64,000 nucleotides of DNA from Rhizobium sp. WYJ-E13. Lineage in GTDB: Bacteria; Pseudomonadota; Alphaproteobacteria; Rhizobiales; Rhizobiaceae. The translations under genes and the position numbers were made by a program. Position 1 is the stretch's first letter. Every line of letters starts with the position of its first letter. The notes beneath the pieces were generated by a model, which searched no databases, was not told the DNA's origin, and saw nothing but the letters and a program-made list of their open reading frames with translations. The stretch spans positions 1,612,001-1,676,000 of the forward strand of contig NZ_CP076853.1 of NCBI RefSeq assembly GCF_018987265.1, read 5' to 3'. Below, in pieces: positions 44,880 through 53,571 of this stretch.

Positions 44880-46568
44880 TCAGCGATCCCGGAACCGGTT
44901 GGTGATCGGGTAGCGCCGGTCGCGGCCAAAATTCTTCTTGGTGATCTTCACACCGGGCGCCGACTGGCGGCGCTTGTATTCGGCGAGATAGAGCAGATGC
45001 TCGATGCGGTGTACCGTCTCGACATCATGGCCGCGCGCCACGATCTCCTCGACCCCCATTTCCCGCTCGACCAGGCATTCGAGAATGTCGTCGAGGACAG
45101 GATAAGGCGGCAGCGAATCCTGGTCTTTCTGGTCAGGGCGAAGCTCGGCCGAGGGCGCCTTGTCAATGATACTCTGCGGAATGACCACGCCCGAGGGGCC
45201 GAGCGCATCCGGCGGCACATTCCCGTTGCGCCAGCGGGCCAACGCATAGACCTGCATCTTGTAGAGGTCCTTGATCGGATTGAAGCCGCCGTTCATGTCG
45301 CCATAGAGCGTCGCGTAACCGACCGACATTTCCGACTTGTTGCCGGTCGTGACGACCATCGAGCCGAACTTGTTGGAGATCGCCATCAGGATCGTGCCGC
45401 GCGCGCGGCTCTGCAGGTTCTCCTCGGTGATGCCGCTGTTCGTGCCCTCGAAGAGGTTCGAGAGCGCCGAGGAAAAGCCCGTTACAGGTGCCTCGATCGG
45501 CACGATGTCGTAGCGGCAGCCAAGCGCCTTGGCGCAATCGGCCGCATCCTTCAGCGAGTCCTCGGAGGTATAGTGGTACGGCAGCATGACCGTGCGCACC
45601 CGCTCTGCACCGAGCGCATCGACGGCGATTGCAGCGCAGATCGCCGAATCGATGCCACCAGAAAGGCCGAGCACGACATTCCTGAAGCCGTTCTTGTTCA
45701 CATAGTCGCGGAAGCCGAGCAGGCAGGCGCGGTAATCGGCCTCTTCGCTTTCCGGAATGCGCGCCATCGGCCCTTCGGCGCAGCGCCAGCCATTTTCGGT
45801 GCGTTTCCAGGTAGTCACCGCAAGCGCCGTTTCGAACTGGCTGAGCTGGAAGGCGAGCGACTTGTCGGCATTGAAGGCAAAGCTTGCGCCGTCGAAGACG
45901 AGCTCGTCCTGGCCGCCGAGCTGGGCGGCGTAGACCATGGGAAGGCCGGTCTCGATGACCTGCTTCAGCACCACCTGATGGCGGATATCGACCTTGCCGC
46001 GATAGTAAGGCGAGCCGTTCGGCACGAGCAGGATTTCCGCGCCGCTTTCGGCCAGCGTCTCGCAGACGCCGAGGTCGCCCCAGATATCCTCGCAGATCGG
46101 AATGCCGATGCGTACGCCGCGGAAATTCACCGGTCCGGGCATGGCGCCCTGGTCGAAGACGCGCTTCTCGTCGAATTCGCCGTAATTCGGCAGGTCGATC
46201 TTGTCTCTGATGGCAATGACCTTGCCGCCGTCGAGCACGGCGATGGAATTGTAGCGCCCCGTCTCGTCCTGGCGCGGAAAACCGATGACGATACCCGGCC
46301 CGCCATCTGCGGTATCGGCCGCAAGGCTTTCCACCGCCCTCCAGCAAGCCTGGATGAAGGCCGGCTTCAGCACCAGGTCTTCCGGTGGGTAACCGGAGAT
46401 GAAAAGCTCGGTCATCATGAGGATATGCGCGCCCTGCCGCGCCGCATCGGCGCGCGCCTCGCGCACCTTGGCAAGGTTTCCGGCGACATCGCCCACCGTG
46501 GGGTTCAGCTGGGCGATGGCGATGTTGAACGTATGGGAGAGAGCGTTTTCCTGTGTCATGTCATTCAT
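44880..46568 (-). CDS. nadE: Glutamine-dependent NAD+ synthetase
   Basis: Last step of NAD biosynthesis: amidation of deamido-NAD using glutamine. 562 residues: an N-terminal nitrilase-type amidase domain (IAIAQLNPTVGDVAGNL; LMMTELFISGYPPEDL with Glu; DKIDLPNYGEFDEKRVF with Lys; GIPICEDIW with nucleophile Cys) and a C-terminal synthetase domain with the ATP pyrophosphatase loop LGLSGGIDSAICAAIA, TTGNKSEMSVGYATLYGDM and SAELRPDQKDQDSLPPY. Standard two-domain length. The TolB-like gene follows 27 bp downstream. Confidence 0.97.
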   Translation of the reverse strand: MNDMTQENALSHTFNIAIAQLNPTVGDVAGNLAKVREARADAARQGAHILMMTELFISGYPPEDLVLKPAFIQACWRAVESLAADTADGGPGIVIGFPRQDETGRYNSIAVLDGGKVIAIRDKIDLPNYGEFDEKRVFDQGAMPGPVNFRGVRIGIPICEDIWGDLGVCETLAESGAEILLVPNGSPYYRGKVDIRHQVVLKQVIETGLPMVYAAQLGGQDELVFDGASFAFNADKSLAFQLSQFETALAVTTWKRTENGWRCAEGPMARIPESEEADYRACLLGFRDYVNKNGFRNVVLGLSGGIDSAICAAIAVDALGAERVRTVMLPYHYTSEDSLKDAADCAKALGCRYDIVPIEAPVTGFSSALSNLFEGTNSGITEENLQSRARGTILMAISNKFGSMVVTTGNKSEMSVGYATLYGDMNGGFNPIKDLYKMQVYALARWRNGNVPPDALGPSGVVIPQSIIDKAPSAELRPDQKDQDSLPPYPVLDDILECLVEREMGVEEIVARGHDVETVHRIEHLLYLAEYKRRQSAPGVKITKKNFGRDRRYPITNRFRDR

Positions 46569-46747
46569 TTAATCCGCCCCTGCGTGCACCGCAATAAGCC
46601 GCTTCAAAAGCCGTAGCTATCTGCGGCAAAAATTTGATGAAGGGCAGCCCCATCCTCTGTTTGCCTTGCGCGACGCCGATACGCATTGCAATTTGCGGCG
46701 ACGGCGGAATACTGCGCGCCAATTCGATCCATTCCCGGGACAATGCC

Positions 46748-47284
46748 ATGTCTAACTTTCCAAATTTCGTCCACCTGCATTTCGGCAAACCGGCCGAGGA
46801 GCTGGGTGCCATCGAAAAGCGCGTGCTGGCCAAGGCACATGAGCGCAAGATCATCTCCACCGACGTCAACGCTGCCTTTTCCGCCGAAGCCTCTTTCGGC
46901 GAGCGGCTGGCCGACGGCATCGCCCGCGTGGGCGGCTCCTGGTCCTTCATCCTGGCCTTTCTCGCCTTCCTCCTCTTCTGGACGGTCATCAACACGGTCA
47001 TCCTGCTGACGCGCGCTTTCGATCCCTACCCCTTCATCTTCCTGAACCTCATCCTCTCCATGCTCGCCGCCATCCAGGCGCCGATCATCATGATGTCGCA
47101 GAACCGCCAGGCCGAGCGCGACCGTTTCGAAGCCGCCAAGGATTATGAGGTGAACCTGAAGGCCGAGCTGGAGGTTCTGTCGCTGCATCAGAAGATCGAT
47201 ATGCGGGTGCTGACGGAACTGACAGCGTTGCGCGAGGACGTCTCCCGGCTGAACGCCCTCCTTTCAGAGCGAGGTCAAGCTTGA
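46748..47284 (+). CDS. DUF1003 membrane protein
   Basis: 178 residues: a soluble N-terminus, two membrane helices (about 65-86 and 97-117) separated by AFDPYPFIFLN, then IMMSQNRQAERDRFEAAKDYEVNLKAELE (in parts), the DUF1003 signature, and a C-terminal coiled-coil helix. Function unknown; family members have been linked to metal or cyclic-nucleotide-related responses without firm evidence. ATG 46748 chosen; the frame is open further upstream. Confidence 0.85.
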   Translation: MSNFPNFVHLHFGKPAEELGAIEKRVLAKAHERKIISTDVNAAFSAEASFGERLADGIARVGGSWSFILAFLAFLLFWTVINTVILLTRAFDPYPFIFLNLILSMLAAIQAPIIMMSQNRQAERDRFEAAKDYEVNLKAELEVLSLHQKIDMRVLTELTALREDVSRLNALLSERGQA

Positions 47285-47342
47285 GTCTGTTAAAACAGGA
47301 ATCTTTAGGCATCTGAAATAGCGGGCCAATTCTGGTTCTTAT

Positions 47343-47380
47343 ATTTACAAACAAGTCTTTGCAAAGATGTGTTTGTAAAT
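47343..47380. promoter_or_regulatory. 38-bp near-perfect palindrome, probable ArsR operator
   Basis: ATTTACAAACA (47343-47353) is the exact inverted complement of TGTTTGTAAAT (47370-47380), and the centre TCTTTGCAAAGA is itself a perfect 12-bp palindrome about the same axis; only the two bases between arm and core on each side fail. It ends 12 bp before the ArsR start codon, so a bound dimer or pair of dimers would block its own operon. Confidence 0.8.
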
Positions 47381-47392
47381 TAAGCTGCCGCC

Positions 47393-48031
47393 ATGAAAAC
47401 ACCTGCCCCTACATCGACGTCAGCAACATTCCGCAACGTCAGCCGCGTCGTCCCCGATGTCACCGCCCTCAAGGCGCTCGCCCATCCAGTGCGCCTGCGC
47501 ATTCTCGGCATGCTCCGGATCGACGGCCCGGCCACGGCGACGCAGCTTGCGGCACGCCTCGGCCTCAATAGCGGCGCGACGAGCTATCATCTCCGCCAAC
47601 TCGCCCAGTACGGTTTCATCGAGGATGCGCCGGGACCATCCCGCCGCGATCGCTGGTGGCGCGCAAGCCACGAAGTCACCTCGGTGCCGGCGGCCGAGAG
47701 TGGTGGCGCGGCTTTCGACATGGATGTCGCCTTCACGCAGGCGATCCTTTCCCTGCAGGTCGACCAGATGCAGAAGGCGGTCGAGGAATATGCCGAGCTG
47801 CCGCTCGAATGGCGCAAGGCCAGCACCGCAAGTGACATCATCATTCCGCTGACATCGGGACAGGCCGAAGCGCTGACGAAACGCCTGAACGATATCGTCA
47901 TGGAGGCGATGAGCGAGGCCCCGCCTCTTGGCGAGCCCCTGCCGCCCGATGTCGTGCCCTTCATGGTCATGCTGCACGCCTTCCCCTATCCGGGCCGCGT
48001 GCCGCACGGCGACGAAGAGAGCGAGCCATGA
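47393..48031 (+). CDS. ArsR-family winged-helix regulator
   Basis: 212 residues. The N-terminal helix-turn-helix is clear: LKALAHPVRLRILGMLRIDG, ATATQLAARLGLNSGATSYHLRQL and AQYGFIEDAPGPSRRDRWW. The C-terminal 110 residues contain no Cys metal site and resemble the ligand domain of the helix_turn_helix_5/12 regulators that accompany drug-efflux permeases. The stop overlaps the MFS start by 4 bp. A large palindrome directly upstream should be its operator. Confidence 0.9.
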   Translation: MKTPAPTSTSATFRNVSRVVPDVTALKALAHPVRLRILGMLRIDGPATATQLAARLGLNSGATSYHLRQLAQYGFIEDAPGPSRRDRWWRASHEVTSVPAAESGGAAFDMDVAFTQAILSLQVDQMQKAVEEYAELPLEWRKASTASDIIIPLTSGQAEALTKRLNDIVMEAMSEAPPLGEPLPPDVVPFMVMLHAFPYPGRVPHGDEESEP

Positions 48032-49266
48032 GCCGCAGCCCCTTCATCGCGCTCGCCATTGCCGAAACGCTCTCCATTTCAGGCACGCGGTTATCGGGCG
48101 TCGCCATTCCCTGGCTGGTGCTGAGCACGACCGGCAGCCCGGTGCTGACCGGCCTCGTCGCCATGATGGAGATGCTGCCCTATGTCGTCGCCAAGGCGCT
48201 CGGCGGCCCCCTGATCGACCGCCTCGGCCCCAAACGCATCGCCGTCGTCTGCGACAGCGCCTCGGTGATAACAGTCGGCCTCGTGCCGGTCCTGCATCTC
48301 CTCGACCTGCTTACCATTCCGATCCTGCTGCCGATCGTCTTCGCCATGGGCGTGCTGCGCGGCCCATCGGATGCCGCCAAGCAATCCATGGTTCCTGACA
48401 TCGCCGAACTGGCCGCCGTGCCGCTGGAGCGCGTGACCGGCGTCGTCGGCGCCATCGAGCGCCTGGCATCGACCGCGGGGGCGGCAGGCGCCGGTGCTCT
48501 CATTGCCCTTGTCGGGCCGAGCCAGGCGCTTGCCGTCAACGCCCTTACCTTCGCCGGCGCCGCCGTAACCGTCGCGGCCGGAATCCCCGTATTGCGGCGT
48601 GCGTCGAAAGCCGAAGCGACCGGCATCGCCGCCTATGGCCGGGAGCTGGCGGAAGGCTGGCGCTTTCTGCGTCGCGATGCGGTGCTGGTCGCGATCGTGC
48701 TGATGGTGGCGACCACCAATCTGCTCGATCAGGCTTTCTTCTCTGTCCTGATTCCTGTCTGGACCCAAGATTCAGGCCACGGCCCCGCTCTGCTCGGAAC
48801 CCTGTTCGCCGTCTTCTCCGGCGCGTCGATCATCGGCGCGGCCATTGCCGCCATGATCGGTGAGCGGATGCCGCGCCTTCTCGTCTATACGGTCGCCTTC
48901 CTGCTGACGGGCTTTCCGCGCTTTCTGGTCTTCGCGGTGGAATCGCCGCTCACCCTCATCTTCGCAACGCTCGCGGTCGGCGGTTTTGCTTCCGGCTTCC
49001 TCAATCCCATCCTCTCGGCGGTGCTCTTCGAGCGCATACCAAAGCCACTGATGGGCCGCGTCACATCGCTCAATGCGGCGCTCTGCTGGGCGCTCATCCC
49101 CTTCGGCGGGCTTGCCGGCGGCGCGTTGATCGATGGCTGGGGCCTTTCCGCCGCACTGCTGCTGACCGGTCTCGCCTATCTGGCGGTGACGCTCGCTCCG
49201 CTGGCGCATGGCAGCTTCCGCGGCTTCGAAAAGAAAAAATTTGCGGATAACATACTGTCTTCATGA
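48028..49266 (+). CDS. MFS efflux transporter
   Basis: 412 residues with about 12 membrane helices, of the MFS_3/enterobactin-exporter-like branch: LSGVAIPWLVLSTTGSPVLTG (in parts), GGPLIDRLGPKRIAVVCDSAS between helices 2 and 3, VLRGPSDAAKQSMVPDIA and SGFLNPILSAVLFERIPKPLMGRV (in parts). Expression is probably set by the coupled ArsR protein, so the substrate is likely a toxic organic compound or signal; the actual ligand cannot be read from the sequence. Confidence 0.87.
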   Translation: MSRSPFIALAIAETLSISGTRLSGVAIPWLVLSTTGSPVLTGLVAMMEMLPYVVAKALGGPLIDRLGPKRIAVVCDSASVITVGLVPVLHLLDLLTIPILLPIVFAMGVLRGPSDAAKQSMVPDIAELAAVPLERVTGVVGAIERLASTAGAAGAGALIALVGPSQALAVNALTFAGAAVTVAAGIPVLRRASKAEATGIAAYGRELAEGWRFLRRDAVLVAIVLMVATTNLLDQAFFSVLIPVWTQDSGHGPALLGTLFAVFSGASIIGAAIAAMIGERMPRLLVYTVAFLLTGFPRFLVFAVESPLTLIFATLAVGGFASGFLNPILSAVLFERIPKPLMGRVTSLNAALCWALIPFGGLAGGALIDGWGLSAALLLTGLAYLAVTLAPLAHGSFRGFEKKKFADNILSS

Positions 49267-49354
49267 GGTTGGTACGTCTTATGGCGCATTGCCGTCATTC
49301 TTGCTTTGCATCAATTTACGACTGTTAACTCGCGTCACTGCCGGAACTGAGCCA

Positions 49355-49385
49355 GCTTCTCCGCGTCGAAAAGGCGCGGAGAAGC
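49355..49385. repeat. 11-bp inverted repeat in the gap before the hydrolase gene
   Basis: GCTTCTCCGCG (49355-49365) / CGCGGAGAAGC (49375-49385), loop of 9. No T tract follows on either strand, so it is a poor terminator, although it lies about 90 bp after the MFS stop. The rest of the 232-bp gap (49267-49498) shows no other feature. Confidence 0.55.
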
Positions 49386-49498
49386 CCGCAGGGAGGCAAT
49401 ATAATTGAACGCAGCATTGCACTGACGGCGGATGCCACACGGCAAAGGCCGCGTTCGCCGCAACCAATCCAGTATCATCAGAAAATCGGAGCCAGACC

Positions 49499-50329
49499 AT
49501 GCCTTTCATCAAGACCACGGACGGAACTGAAATCTTCTACAAGGATTGGGGTCCGAAGGATGCCCAGCCGATCGTCTTCCATCATGGCTGGCCACTCAGC
49601 GCGGACGACTGGGACAATCAGATGATGTTCTTCCTCGATAAGGGCTTTCGCGTCATCGCCCATGACCGCCGCGGCCACGGCCGTTCCAGCCAGACCTTCG
49701 ACGGCAACGAGATGGACACCTATGCGGCCGACGTTGCCGCACTGACGGATGCGCTCGATCTCAAGAATGCCGTCCATGTCGGCCACTCGACCGGCGGCGG
49801 CGAAGTCGTCCACTATGTCGCCCGCGCCAAGGAAGGCCGGGTCGCCAAGGCCGTGATCATCGGCGCCGTGCCGCCTGTCATGGTCAAGTCGGACAAGAAC
49901 CCCGGCGGCCTGCCGCTCGAAGTCTTCGATGGTTTCCGTGCGGCGCTCGTGGCCAACCGCGCCCAATTCTTCCTGGATATCCCGACCGGCCCCTTCTACG
50001 GCTTCAACCGTCCGGGCGCCAAGGTCAGCCAGGGTGTCATCGAAAACTGGTGGCGCCAGGGCATGATGGGCGGCGCCAAGGCCCATTACGATTGCATCAA
50101 GGCCTTCTCGGAAACCGACTTCACCGAAGACCTCAAGACGATCACCGTACCTGTTCTCGTCATGCATGGCGACGACGACCAGATCGTCCCCTATGCAGAC
50201 TCCGCGCCGCTTTCGGCCAAGCTGCTGAAGAACGGCACGCTGAAAACCTATCCTGGCTTCCCGCACGGCATGTGCACCACGCATCCGGACGTTATCAACC
50301 CGGATCTGCTGGCCTTCATCAAGGGCTGA
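49499..50329 (+). CDS. Alpha/beta hydrolase, non-haem chloroperoxidase type
   Basis: 276 residues. Catalytic triad visible: Ser97 in VGHSTGGGE, Asp227 in HGDDDQIVP, His256 in [24 protein letters not shown] and [20 protein letters not shown] (read in parts) are typical of cofactor-free haloperoxidases/arylesterases, which act as esterases or perhydrolases in practice. No signal peptide. It stands alone; physiological substrate unknown. Confidence 0.92.
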   Translation: MPFIKTTDGTEIFYKDWGPKDAQPIVFHHGWPLSADDWDNQMMFFLDKGFRVIAHDRRGHGRSSQTFDGNEMDTYAADVAALTDALDLKNAVHVGHSTGGGEVVHYVARAKEGRVAKAVIIGAVPPVMVKSDKNPGGLPLEVFDGFRAALVANRAQFFLDIPTGPFYGFNRPGAKVSQGVIENWWRQGMMGGAKAHYDCIKAFSETDFTEDLKTITVPVLVMHGDDDQIVPYADSAPLSAKLLKNGTLKTYPGFPHGMCTTHPDVINPDLLAFIKG

Positions 50330-50352
50330 GTTATCCTGCGGAAGACGATGGA

Positions 50353-50375
50353 AGGCGCGCCCTTGCGGCGCGCCT
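50353..50375 (+). terminator. Possible terminator of the hydrolase gene
   Basis: AGGCGCGCC / GGCGCGCCT perfect 9-bp stem with a 5-nt loop, 23 bp after the stop; no T tract, so it is a weak call. Confidence 0.4.
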
Positions 50376-50436
50376 GGTCCTATCCGGGCTTTGGTCATGC
50401 CGAACGCAAGGACAGCGCCTACCGCTTCGTAAAGCC

Positions 50437-50832
50437 TTAAGCGCGTCCCGCATATTGCGACAGGCCGTCGGTGATCTCATAGAAATCGCCCTTGTCGGCG
50501 CAGAAGATATGATAGCCGAAGCTCAAGCCGCTCGGCTCATCGAAGGCCCCGGCCATGATGGAAATGGCAGGGCCGCCGAGCCGCTGCCAGAACAGCGCCG
50601 AGCCGCATTGCGAGCAGAACCCCCGCCTCACCTCATCGCTCGACTGAAACCAGCGCAGGTTTTCCTCGCCGGTTATCGAGACAGCTGAAACCGGCACGTC
50701 GGCCGAAGCATAATAGAGCCCCGTCTGCCGCCGGCACTGCGAACAATGGCAGCCGACCACGACATCGGGCTTCTCGCTTGCTGTAAACCGCACAGCGCCG
50801 CACAGGCATCCACCCACATGATCTTCGCGCAT
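50437..50832 (-). CDS. GFA (glutathione-dependent formaldehyde-activating) family protein
   Basis: 131 residues with the zinc-binding pattern of the family: GGCLCGAVRF, VGCHCSQCRRQTG and GFCSQCGSALFW, seven Cys in three clusters. Family members include Gfa, which helps form S-hydroxymethylglutathione, but most are of unknown function. No formaldehyde oxidation gene is near, so the role is open. Confidence 0.9.
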   Translation of the reverse strand: MREDHVGGCLCGAVRFTASEKPDVVVGCHCSQCRRQTGLYYASADVPVSAVSITGEENLRWFQSSDEVRRGFCSQCGSALFWQRLGGPAISIMAGAFDEPSGLSFGYHIFCADKGDFYEITDGLSQYAGRA

Positions 50833-51061
50833 TTCCTCATCCCCTTGAAGCGATCGGAGAGTGACCTTGGTACAGCCGCCCAGTCAAATCCAAAACGCTG
50901 ATCAAAGGCTTCAGGAAAACTGATGCTTTGGAAGAGGTGCAACACCATCGGGCGGAGGTCAGATCAAGCAAACTTTCCCGGCTCATATCAACGCGCGCGG
51001 GTTACGGATGTGCGCTGCCAGCGGTCGGTATTGGTGCAATAATGACCGACGCTCAGTCGGC

Positions 51062-51436
51062 TCATCCTATTGGTGTGCCCTGATGGAAGACGATCTTCCA
51101 GTCTTCTTCCGCCCGGCGCCAGATGGTCGAATGGCGCGTTAGGCGTTGCGGCTCTTCGAGTATGTAGGAGAGAAGGAAGAGCCCGTCTGCGAGCACCGTA
51201 ATGGTGAAATCCCGGCAGGGCCACTCATGCGGCTCCGGCCCGTTCTCGTAGCGCGCAAGCGATGTTTCGATGGCGTAGCCGCGCTGATAGACTCTCCCGC
51301 TCGCACCGATTTCCCAAAAAATGTCATCGGTCATCCGCTCGAGGTCGGCCCGCGACGTGCCGAATTCCCGCCGGTGGAAGATCGGCTCGCGGGCTGCAAG
51401 TTCTCTAACAATATGGTCCAAATCCAGGTCGCTCAT
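51062..51436 (-). CDS. NTF2-like (DUF4440) protein
   Basis: 124 residues of SnoaL/NTF2-like character: LDLDHIVRELAAREPIFHRRE, then DDIFWEIGASGRVYQRG, DFTITVLADGLFLLSYILEE and STIWRRAEEDWKIVFHQGTPI, a cone-shaped fold that often binds small hydrophobic ligands. MSDLDLDH (51436) chosen over an ATG 18 codons earlier, which adds a basic, unlike stretch. Stand-alone; function unknown. The 229 bp to its right-hand neighbour at 50832 hold nothing I recognise. Confidence 0.8.
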   Translation of the reverse strand: MSDLDLDHIVRELAAREPIFHRREFGTSRADLERMTDDIFWEIGASGRVYQRGYAIETSLARYENGPEPHEWPCRDFTITVLADGLFLLSYILEEPQRLTRHSTIWRRAEEDWKIVFHQGTPIG

Positions 51437-51703
51437 GCTGCCAGGATACATGGACCGACGACTGACGCAACGTGATAGCCTGTTTGACAAGCGTCCGCCC
51501 TGCGTTTACGAAATCTGCCATGAGCTCCAATAGCGCGCCCATCTCCCGTCATGACCGCACCTGCCTGCAGGTTGCCGTTCTGCGCGCTTTCGGCGGACGA
51601 GGTCTCCGCGTCCAGTCGTAACGTCCGGATGCCTGATGCGTCCGGCGAACTGCTGGACGTAAAGCGCCCACCATAATCTTAGGGCTGCCAGGAGACAGGC
51701 ACC

Positions 51704-52453
51704 GTGCTCAATCTTTTCAATGTCAATTCGCTCGTCCACTGGGAAGAGCGCGAAATCAACATGCGCGACCATATGGTCCGCTTCTTCTCAGAGGAAGTGC
51801 GCAGCTTCCTCCGCTCCACAAACCCGGCATGGGATATCAGAAGGGTCGAGGCTCCGGCGCTGACGCCGCGTGCTCTCGTCTCGGACGCCTATACACACGC
51901 CGATATCTGGGTTCAGGAGCAACTGACCGACAGCGACGCGCCGCTGGTGCTGCGGCCGGAAACGACACCTTCAACCTACGTCTACATGCGGCATATGCTC
52001 AGCAATCATTCGAGAACGCGTCTGCCGCTCTGCGTCTGGCAGGCAGGCCGCTCCTATCGCCGCGAGCAGGAGCAGCCGACCAAGCACATGCGCCTGAAGG
52101 AGTTCTGGCAGCTGGAATTCCAGTGCGCCTATACGGCCGATAGCGGCAACGACTATCACGCCGCTTCGCTGGAGCCGGTGCGCCGCATGATCGCCGCGCT
52201 CATCCCGCTGCCGACCCGCATCGTGCCTTCCGACCGGCTGCCGGCCTATTCCGAGACGACGGTCGATGTGGAGGTGGATAACGGCGACAAGTGGATGGAA
52301 GTCTGCTCGATCTCGCGCCGCACGGATTTTCCCGAGCGCTGCAGGACACAGCCGAGAAAGGGGCCGGCGGTGGAGCAAGACGTCCTCGTACTGGAGATCG
52401 CCATCGGCCTCGATCGCTGCGTCTATAACTGGAACCTCGCAACGAGTATGTAA
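51704..52453 (+). CDS. Stand-alone class II aminoacyl-tRNA synthetase core, GlyRS-like
   Basis: A 249-residue protein that contains only a class II catalytic core. Motif 2 region: RPETT (84-88), WQAGRSYRRE (112-121) and RLKEFWQLEF (130-139). SETTVDVEVDNGDKWMEVCS then SRRTDFP matches the segment where GlyRS has WxELxGIANRGDY. Motif 3 is AIGLDRC (233-239). There is no anticodon-binding domain and no room for one; bacterial GlyRS of this type is over 400 residues. It could charge a carrier protein or small molecule, or act on adenylates. GTG 51704 has AGGAG 9 bp upstream. Confidence 0.78.
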   Translation: MLNLFNVNSLVHWEEREINMRDHMVRFFSEEVRSFLRSTNPAWDIRRVEAPALTPRALVSDAYTHADIWVQEQLTDSDAPLVLRPETTPSTYVYMRHMLSNHSRTRLPLCVWQAGRSYRREQEQPTKHMRLKEFWQLEFQCAYTADSGNDYHAASLEPVRRMIAALIPLPTRIVPSDRLPAYSETTVDVEVDNGDKWMEVCSISRRTDFPERCRTQPRKGPAVEQDVLVLEIAIGLDRCVYNWNLATSM

Positions 52454-52567
52454 GGAAATGCGGACCGGGTTCATGGGCGGATCCGGTTCGCGTTTTAAAC
52501 ATAGGTATATTAATATGTGTTGTGTCCCGTCGACGGCTGGGTGTCGATGCGTATCACCAAGCAGAGA

Positions 52568-52957
52568 CTATTCCTGAAGCTCGCCAAATATCGCACACCA
52601 TTGCGGGTGCCCCATATCGTCCAGTGATGCGGCCTCATCACGCGTGACCCACTGCATCGCCGTATGTTCGTCGCCAAGCAGAACGGGCTCTCCGCCCTGC
52701 CATTCGCTCACCAGAAAGAGATGAAAGACGGTATCCTGCTCAGGGTGTTCAGCGACTTTGCGAAACCGCAATGGCGTCAGCCCGATCTCCTCTTTTGCCT
52801 CGCGCAGCATGGCCGCCTCCGCACTTTCGCCCGGCTCGACATGGCCGCCGACGAGATCCCAGCAATCGGGAAAGCGCTCTTTGTGGCCTGCCCGCCTGAC
52901 CAGCAGAACGCGGCCTTCCCGCCAGAAGATGGCGCATGCAATATCAGTCAATAACAT
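52568..52957 (-). CDS. NUDIX hydrolase (MutT-like)
   Basis: 129 residues. NUDIX box [20 protein letters not shown] then EIGL fits G-x5-E-x7-R-E-U-x-E-E-x-G-U. Preceding [21 protein letters not shown] is typical of nucleoside-diphosphate-X hydrolases. Start is not certain: ATG 52957 has AGGG only 2-3 bp upstream, and TTG 52951 is better spaced. Divergent from the HIT gene, 41 bp away, and 115 bp from the end of the aaRS-like gene. Confidence 0.9.
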   Translation of the reverse strand: MLLTDIACAIFWREGRVLLVRRAGHKERFPDCWDLVGGHVEPGESAEAAMLREAKEEIGLTPLRFRKVAEHPEQDTVFHLFLVSEWQGGEPVLLGDEHTAMQWVTRDEAASLDDMGHPQWCAIFGELQE

Positions 52958-52998
52958 TTCCCTTTGATACGCCCGCAATCTGCCCCGACAACAGATCA

Positions 52999-53571
52999 AT
53001 GTCACCTCCCCTTGCCCTTGCCGAAGCACCTCATCTTCAGCCACTGTGCGAATCCGCGCGGCTGCCCCCGCGTGCGATGGAGACGCAGTCCTTGGAAATT
53101 CCCGAGCAATTCCATGTATGCGAAACGACCGACTGGCTTGTGAACCATCGCATCAATTCCGCCCTGCCCGGCTATCTCATGGTCAGTTCCCGAAGCTTTA
53201 CCAATGACCTCTCCGAATTATCACCCGAAGCGCTCGGCGAACTCGGCCCGCTATTGGCGAAAGCGCAGAAAGCTCTTGGCGCGGTCCTCGGCGCAAAACG
53301 CGTCTATATCGGCCGATACGGTCACATGCCGGGTTACCCGATCCATTTTCATATCATCCCCGTCTATGACTGGGTGGAAGCGCTGTTCTGGCAGGACGAA
53401 CGCTACCGTCTGCTCCGGACCTTTGCCGAAGGCCCCGGCGAAACCCCGACCGATGGCGCGGAAATGACCTTCTTCATCTGGCGGGAATTCTGCGAGCGGG
53501 CCGAGCCGCCGCCGATCCAGGGACCATCCGTGAGCGAGACCATCGAATTGCTGAGAAAGGCAATGCACTGA
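52999..53571 (+). CDS. HIT-family protein
   Basis: 190 residues from ATG 52999. The histidine-triad motif is [13 protein letters not shown] (H-x-H-x, third position Pro-Val-Tyr-Asp-Trp), with [20 protein letters not shown] as the preceding strands and [10 protein letters not shown]. The third His of the canonical HxHxHxx triad is not obvious, so it may be a GalT- or Ap4A-phosphorylase-like branch. Substrates of the superfamily are nucleotide phosphoramidates and dinucleoside polyphosphates. Stop overlaps the next NUDIX start by 1 bp. Confidence 0.83.
   Translation: MSPPLALAEAPHLQPLCESARLPPRAMETQSLEIPEQFHVCETTDWLVNHRINSALPGYLMVSSRSFTNDLSELSPEALGELGPLLAKAQKALGAVLGAKRVYIGRYGHMPGYPIHFHIIPVYDWVEALFWQDERYRLLRTFAEGPGETPTDGAEMTFFIWREFCERAEPPPIQGPSVSETIELLRKAMH

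Noticed and set aside
44997..46616. A 539-codon frame opposite nadE
   Set aside because: Antisense shadow; nadE has every catalytic motif of both domains on the other strand.
51704..52453. Considered as a broken glyS pseudogene
   Set aside because: The frame is intact from a good ribosome site to the stop, and motifs 2 and 3 are in order; it reads as a compact stand-alone protein rather than a decayed one.
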